From Rhizobium sp. BK399 (GTDB taxonomy: Bacteria > Pseudomonadota > Alphaproteobacteria > Rhizobiales > Rhizobiaceae): a stretch of DNA of 64,000 nucleotides. Location: contig NZ_JACIAH010000009.1 in NCBI RefSeq assembly GCF_014194695.1, positions 62,001-126,000 on the forward strand. The letters run 5' to 3'. The notes beneath the pieces were generated by a model. The model was not told where the DNA came from, did no database searches, and saw nothing but the letters and a program-made list of their open reading frames with translations. Numbering within the stretch: position 1 is the first letter of the stretch; each line of letters begins with the position of its first letter. A program made the position numbers and the translations under genes. Positions 60,661 through 64,000 of this stretch are shown here, in pieces.

Positions 60661-61707
60661 ATGAAGTCTTTTAATTTGCTTTTGGCCTCGGCCGCCATTG
60701 CCCTTGGCACTGCCGCTGCAGCATCAGCGCAGGAAGCGTCAACTGTGGCGTTTCTGATGCCGGACCAGGCGTCGACGCGCTACGAGCAGCACGATTTCCC
60801 GGGGTTCAAGGCGGAGATGGAGAAGCTTTGCCCCAAGTGCACGGTCGTCTACCAGAATGCCAATGCCGACGCGTCGCTCCAGCAGCAGCAGTTCAACTCG
60901 GTAATCGCCCAGGGAGCCAAGGTCGTCGTTCTTGACCCGGTCGATTCAGCCGCTGCGGCCGGCCTCGTCGAACTCGCCCAGTCCCAGGGTGTCAAGGTAA
61001 TCGCCTACGACCGCCCGGTTCCTGACAAGCCTGCCGACTTCTACGTCTCCTTCGACAACGAAGGTATCGGTTATGCAATCGCCAAGTCTCTCGTCGAACA
61101 TCTTAAGGCAACTGGCGTGGCAGATGGCGCGGGGGTCCTTGAAATCAACGGATCGCCGACTGATGCGGCAGCGGGTCTGATCCGCGACGGCATTCACCGT
61201 GGCCTGAAGGAATCTACCTACAAGACGCTGGCTGAATACGACACTCCGGAATGGGCTCCGCCGAAGGCTCAGGAATGGGCCGCAGGCCAGATCACCCGCT
61301 TCGGTGGCGACATCAAGGGTGTCGTGGCAGCAAATGACGGCACCGCCGGCGGCGCCATTGCCGCATTCAAGGCAGCTGGTGTCAATCCTGTACCGCCGGT
61401 GACAGGCAACGACGCGACGATCGCAGCACTGCAGCTCGTCATCTCCGGTGACCAGTATAATACGATCTCCAAGCCTTCCGAAGTGGTTGCCGCGGCAGCA
61501 GCCAACGTCGCAGTCCAGATGCTCAAGGGTGAAAAGCCGGAAGCCAAGACCACGCTTTATAACACGCCGTCGCAGCTCTTCATTCCAGCGGTCGTCACTG
61601 CCGAGAACATCAAGGCCGAGATCTTCGACAAGAAGATCCAGACACCAGAGCAGATCTGCACCGGTGAATATGCGGAAGGCTGCAAGAAGCTCGGCATCCT
61701 TAAGTAA
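60661..61707 (+). CDS. Sugar ABC transporter substrate-binding protein, XylF/RbsB type
   Basis: A 348-residue periplasmic binding protein. Signal peptide: NLLLASAAIALGTAAAASAQ, cut probably after SAQ. Mature part: VAFLMPDQASTRYEQHDFPG, IAQGAKVVVLDPVDSAAAAG and VKVIAYDRPVPDKPADFYVS, as in xylose-type proteins. Preceded by TAGGAGGAGAG. Likely substrate is a pentose or a polyol; not decided by sequence. Confidence 0.93.
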   Translation: MKSFNLLLASAAIALGTAAAASAQEASTVAFLMPDQASTRYEQHDFPGFKAEMEKLCPKCTVVYQNANADASLQQQQFNSVIAQGAKVVVLDPVDSAAAAGLVELAQSQGVKVIAYDRPVPDKPADFYVSFDNEGIGYAIAKSLVEHLKATGVADGAGVLEINGSPTDAAAGLIRDGIHRGLKESTYKTLAEYDTPEWAPPKAQEWAAGQITRFGGDIKGVVAANDGTAGGAIAAFKAAGVNPVPPVTGNDATIAALQLVISGDQYNTISKPSEVVAAAAANVAVQMLKGEKPEAKTTLYNTPSQLFIPAVVTAENIKAEIFDKKIQTPEQICTGEYAEGCKKLGILK

Positions 61708-61776
61708 GAACCGCCTTGTCATTCCGGTCGCACGATGTGCGGCCGGACTTTTCTGGAAGCACAAAGGGCTTCAGCC

Positions 61777-62598
61777 ATGAGCACCACAGCAAGCAATATG
61801 CCGGAGCGAGGACAACCCATCCTCCGACTCAAGAACGTGTCGAAACACTTTGGTGCCGTCTCGGCGCTGACCGACATCGAACTGGAAGTGAAGGCCGGTG
61901 AGGTCGTCGCCCTTGTTGGCGACAACGGTGCGGGCAAGTCGACGCTGGTCAAGGTCCTTGCCGGGGTTCATCAGCCCTCCGCCGGGTCGATCGAGTTCTG
62001 CGGACAGAGTGTTACGCTCGACAGCCCTGGCACGGCGCTTGAACTCGGCATCGCGACCGTGTTTCAGGATCTCGCCCTGTGCGAAAACCTCGATGTCGTG
62101 GCAAACCTCTTCCTTGGCCATGAGCTTTCACCCTGGGGCCTCGATGAGGTTGCGATGGAAGTCCGCGCCTGGACGCTGCTCAGGGAGCTTGCGGCACGCA
62201 TTCCTTCGGTGAGGGAACCGATTGCATCCCTTTCGGGTGGACAGCGCCAGACAGTGGCTATCGCCCGCTCGCTCCTCCTCAATCCAAAGATCATCATGCT
62301 TGACGAGCCGACCGCCGCACTCGGCGTCGCGCAGACCGCAGAGGTGCTCAATCTCATCGAGCGCGTCCGCGACCGTGGCCTCGGCGTCATCATCATCAGC
62401 CACAACATGGAAGATGTCCGCGCGGTCGCTGACCGGATCGTCGTGCTGCGGCTCGGCAGGAACAATGGCGTCTTTACACCCGACGCGTCCAATCATGAAC
62501 TCGTGGCGGCCATCACCGGTGCGACCGAAAACTCCGTCTCCCGCCGCATCGAGCGGAAAGCCGGTGGGCCCCAGGAAACCAGCGGGAGACCGGCATGA
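61777..62598 (+). CDS. Sugar ABC transporter ATP-binding protein
   Basis: A 273-residue single-domain ATPase. Walker A GDNGAGKST near residue 47, signature LSGGQRQTVAIARSLLLNP, Walker B IIMLDEPTAALGV, switch His in IIISHNMEDVRAVADRIVVL. It is a single domain, unlike the fused double RbsA type, similar to FrcA/XylG-like single forms. The ATG at 61777 was chosen over an upstream frame without a ribosome site. ATGA overlap with the permease gene. Confidence 0.93.
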   Translation: MSTTASNMPERGQPILRLKNVSKHFGAVSALTDIELEVKAGEVVALVGDNGAGKSTLVKVLAGVHQPSAGSIEFCGQSVTLDSPGTALELGIATVFQDLALCENLDVVANLFLGHELSPWGLDEVAMEVRAWTLLRELAARIPSVREPIASLSGGQRQTVAIARSLLLNPKIIMLDEPTAALGVAQTAEVLNLIERVRDRGLGVIIISHNMEDVRAVADRIVVLRLGRNNGVFTPDASNHELVAAITGATENSVSRRIERKAGGPQETSGRPA

Positions 62599-63857
62599 GC
62601 CAGAAACCAACCACCCCCATCAATGCGCCGGCCGCAGCACTCGACCGAAGCGATGAGCGTGTCCGGCATGACGACAGCGTCATGGCGATGGTCGGTGCCT
62701 TCATCGACCGCGTGAAATCCGGTGACCTCGGCATGCTGCCTGTCGCTGTCGGATTGATCGTCATCTCGCTGGTCTTTTCGATTCTGAACCCGGTATTCCT
62801 GGCACCCAACAACCTCGTGAACCTTCTGTTTGACTGTGCGACTGTCGGCGTCATCTCGCTCGGCATTGTCTGCGTCCTGATGCTTGGCGAGATCGACCTG
62901 TCGGTCGGTTCCATGAGTGGATTGTCGTCAGCCATTCTCGGTGTTCTCTGGGTGAACAACGGCTTGCCATTTGCCGTCGCGATCGTTGCCGCGATTGTCG
63001 CCGGTGCGCTGGTCGGAACCATCTATGCCGTCCTGTTCAACCGGCTTGGTATGCCGAGTTTCGTCGCCACCCTGGCTGGTCTGTTGGCGCTCCTTGGAAT
63101 GCAGCTCTATATCCTTGGCCCGACCGGCAGCATCAACCTGCCTTACGCATCGTCCCTCGTCCGCTTCGGCCAGATTCTCGTGATGCCGGACTGGCTGTCC
63201 TATATGCTCGCCCTGATCCCTGGTGCCGCCATCATCGCGAAAGGCATCAGAACGCGTCAGCATCGCGCCGCGGTCAACCTGTCGTCGCAACCGTTCGCAG
63301 CAACGGCCATCAAGGCCATCGTTCTCACGGCCGCGCTCGAATTTGCGACATACTACCTCAATCTCGGCAGAGGCATCCCGTGGATGTTCGGTCTGTTCGT
63401 GGCGATTGCCGTTGTACTCAACTACGCACTGACCCGTACAAAGTGGGGACGCTCGATGTTTGCGGTTGGCGGCAATCGCGAAGCCGCAAGGCGCGCCGGC
63501 ATCAACGTCCGCCGTATCTACCTGAGCGCCTTCGTGCTCTGCTCGACACTTGCGACCATCGGCGGGATCCTGTCCGCCTCGCGCCTGGCATCGTCCAGTC
63601 AGCAGGCTGGTACCGGCGATGTGAACCTGAATGCCATCGCGGCAGCCGTGATCGGCGGAACCAGCCTCTTCGGTGGCCGTGGCAGCGCCTATTCGGCCCT
63701 GCTCGGGATCATCGTCATCCAGGCGATCTCCAACGGCCTTACCCTGCTCAACCTCAGTTCCTCGCTGCGTTACATGATTACCGGAGGCGTTCTTGCGACC
63801 GCCGTGATCGTTGACTCGCTTGCCCGTCGTTCCCGCGTCAGCCATGGACGCGCCTAA
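62595..63857 (+). CDS. Sugar ABC transporter permease, XylH/RbsC type
   Basis: A 420-residue permease of the ribose/xylose class. Seen: CVLMLGEIDLSVGSMSGLSS, FNRLGMPSFVATLAGLLALL, AVGGNREAARRAGINVRRIY and GTSLFGGRGSAYSALLGIIV. Approximately ten membrane segments, with a cytoplasmic N-terminus of about 50 residues. Full length. Confidence 0.94.
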   Translation: MSQKPTTPINAPAAALDRSDERVRHDDSVMAMVGAFIDRVKSGDLGMLPVAVGLIVISLVFSILNPVFLAPNNLVNLLFDCATVGVISLGIVCVLMLGEIDLSVGSMSGLSSAILGVLWVNNGLPFAVAIVAAIVAGALVGTIYAVLFNRLGMPSFVATLAGLLALLGMQLYILGPTGSINLPYASSLVRFGQILVMPDWLSYMLALIPGAAIIAKGIRTRQHRAAVNLSSQPFAATAIKAIVLTAALEFATYYLNLGRGIPWMFGLFVAIAVVLNYALTRTKWGRSMFAVGGNREAARRAGINVRRIYLSAFVLCSTLATIGGILSASRLASSSQQAGTGDVNLNAIAAAVIGGTSLFGGRGSAYSALLGIIVIQAISNGLTLLNLSSSLRYMITGGVLATAVIVDSLARRSRVSHGRA

Positions 63858-63876
63858 TATCATTGGAGTTTCAGCA

Positions 63877-64000
63877 TGACCGACCTCATGAAAGGCAAAG
63901 TTGCTGCCATCACCGGTTCGGCGTCCGGCATAGGCTTGGAATGTGCCCGCACGCTTCACGCCGAGGGTGCCACCGTCGTCCTTATCGACCGCGCCAAGGA
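63877..64000 (+). CDS. Short-chain dehydrogenase (partial, N-terminus only)
   Basis: The first 41 codons of an SDR are visible before the window ends. The nucleotide motif TGSASGIG follows MKGKVAAI, and EGATVVLIDRA is the end of the second strand, whose Asp suggests NAD preference. Located 19 bases after the permease stop behind TTGGAG, so it is part of the sugar operon. It may be a polyol dehydrogenase, which would suggest that the transporter imports a sugar alcohol. Confidence 0.8.

Noticed and set aside
1..64000. CRISPR arrays, rRNA genes and insertion sequences with terminal repeats
   Set aside because: None seen on reading both strands; no regularly spaced direct repeats or transposase motifs were recognised.

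Overview
The window looks like part of an accessory replicon or island-rich region of an alphaproteobacterium, most likely a member of the Rhizobiaceae. This rests on the GC-rich codon use, the many ABC uptake systems paired with LacI or LuxR regulators, a uric acid/ureide pathway, and the protein style. No rRNA, replication or phage head genes were seen.

Region 1 (1-14 kb) is purine and nitrogen catabolism. On the minus strand lie uraH-xdhA-xdhB-xdhC (xdhC is cut by the window edge). Diverging from uraH is an allA-type ureidoglycolate lyase. A LuxR-type regulator (minus) diverges from a polyamine/opine-type ABC transporter (ATPase, Tat-exported binding protein, two permeases) followed by a short-chain dehydrogenase; a 7-bp-arm inverted repeat sits between them. 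An NCS2 purine permease with a strong hairpin terminator closes the region. A small secreted protein lies between.

Region 2 (14.8-41.1 kb) is the most striking part: an unbroken plus-strand run of 18 genes encoding an extracellular contractile injection system (eCIS, PVC/Afp-like phage-tail-derived device). It has sheath, tube, a gp26-like zinc-ribbon protein, a DUF4255 cap/terminator protein, an AAA+ ATPase, two proteins with the eCIS core domain (DUF4157, candidate cargo toxins), a tube-binding protein, LysM-like protein, gpD-like hub, gpV-like spike, gp25-like protein, two large baseplate-J-like proteins, a gpI-like protein, a beta-helix fibre and a small coiled-coil protein. One baseplate protein carries an inserted PLL-like lectin propeller. 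The two DUF4157 proteins carry different second motifs: HEGGH...DEY in one, and a His-Gly/Cys dyad in the other. No phage capsid, terminase or lysis genes are present, and I could not recognise a tape measure or a PAAR tip.

Region 3 (42-55.3 kb) is a saccharide module: a LacI regulator diverging from a family-5 binding protein, a glycoside-hydrolase-like protein, two Opp/Dpp permeases, a fused double ATPase, a hydroxypyruvate-isomerase-like protein, a tartronate-semialdehyde-reductase-like protein and a GH42 beta-galactosidase. Stem-loops between the first genes probably tune mRNA levels.

Region 4 (55.3-59.3 kb) is a decayed stretch: a tRNA-Sec-like (selC) relic with a damaged acceptor and T arm, a SARP/BTAD-like regulator with TPRs, and a frameshifted selD fragment. 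Together they suggest a lost selenocysteine locus.

Region 5 (59.3-64 kb) is a second sugar module: LacI regulator, xylose/ribose-type binding protein, ATPase, permease and the start of a dehydrogenase cut by the window edge. A perfect 15-bp inverted repeat in the intergenic region probably holds paired LacI operators.
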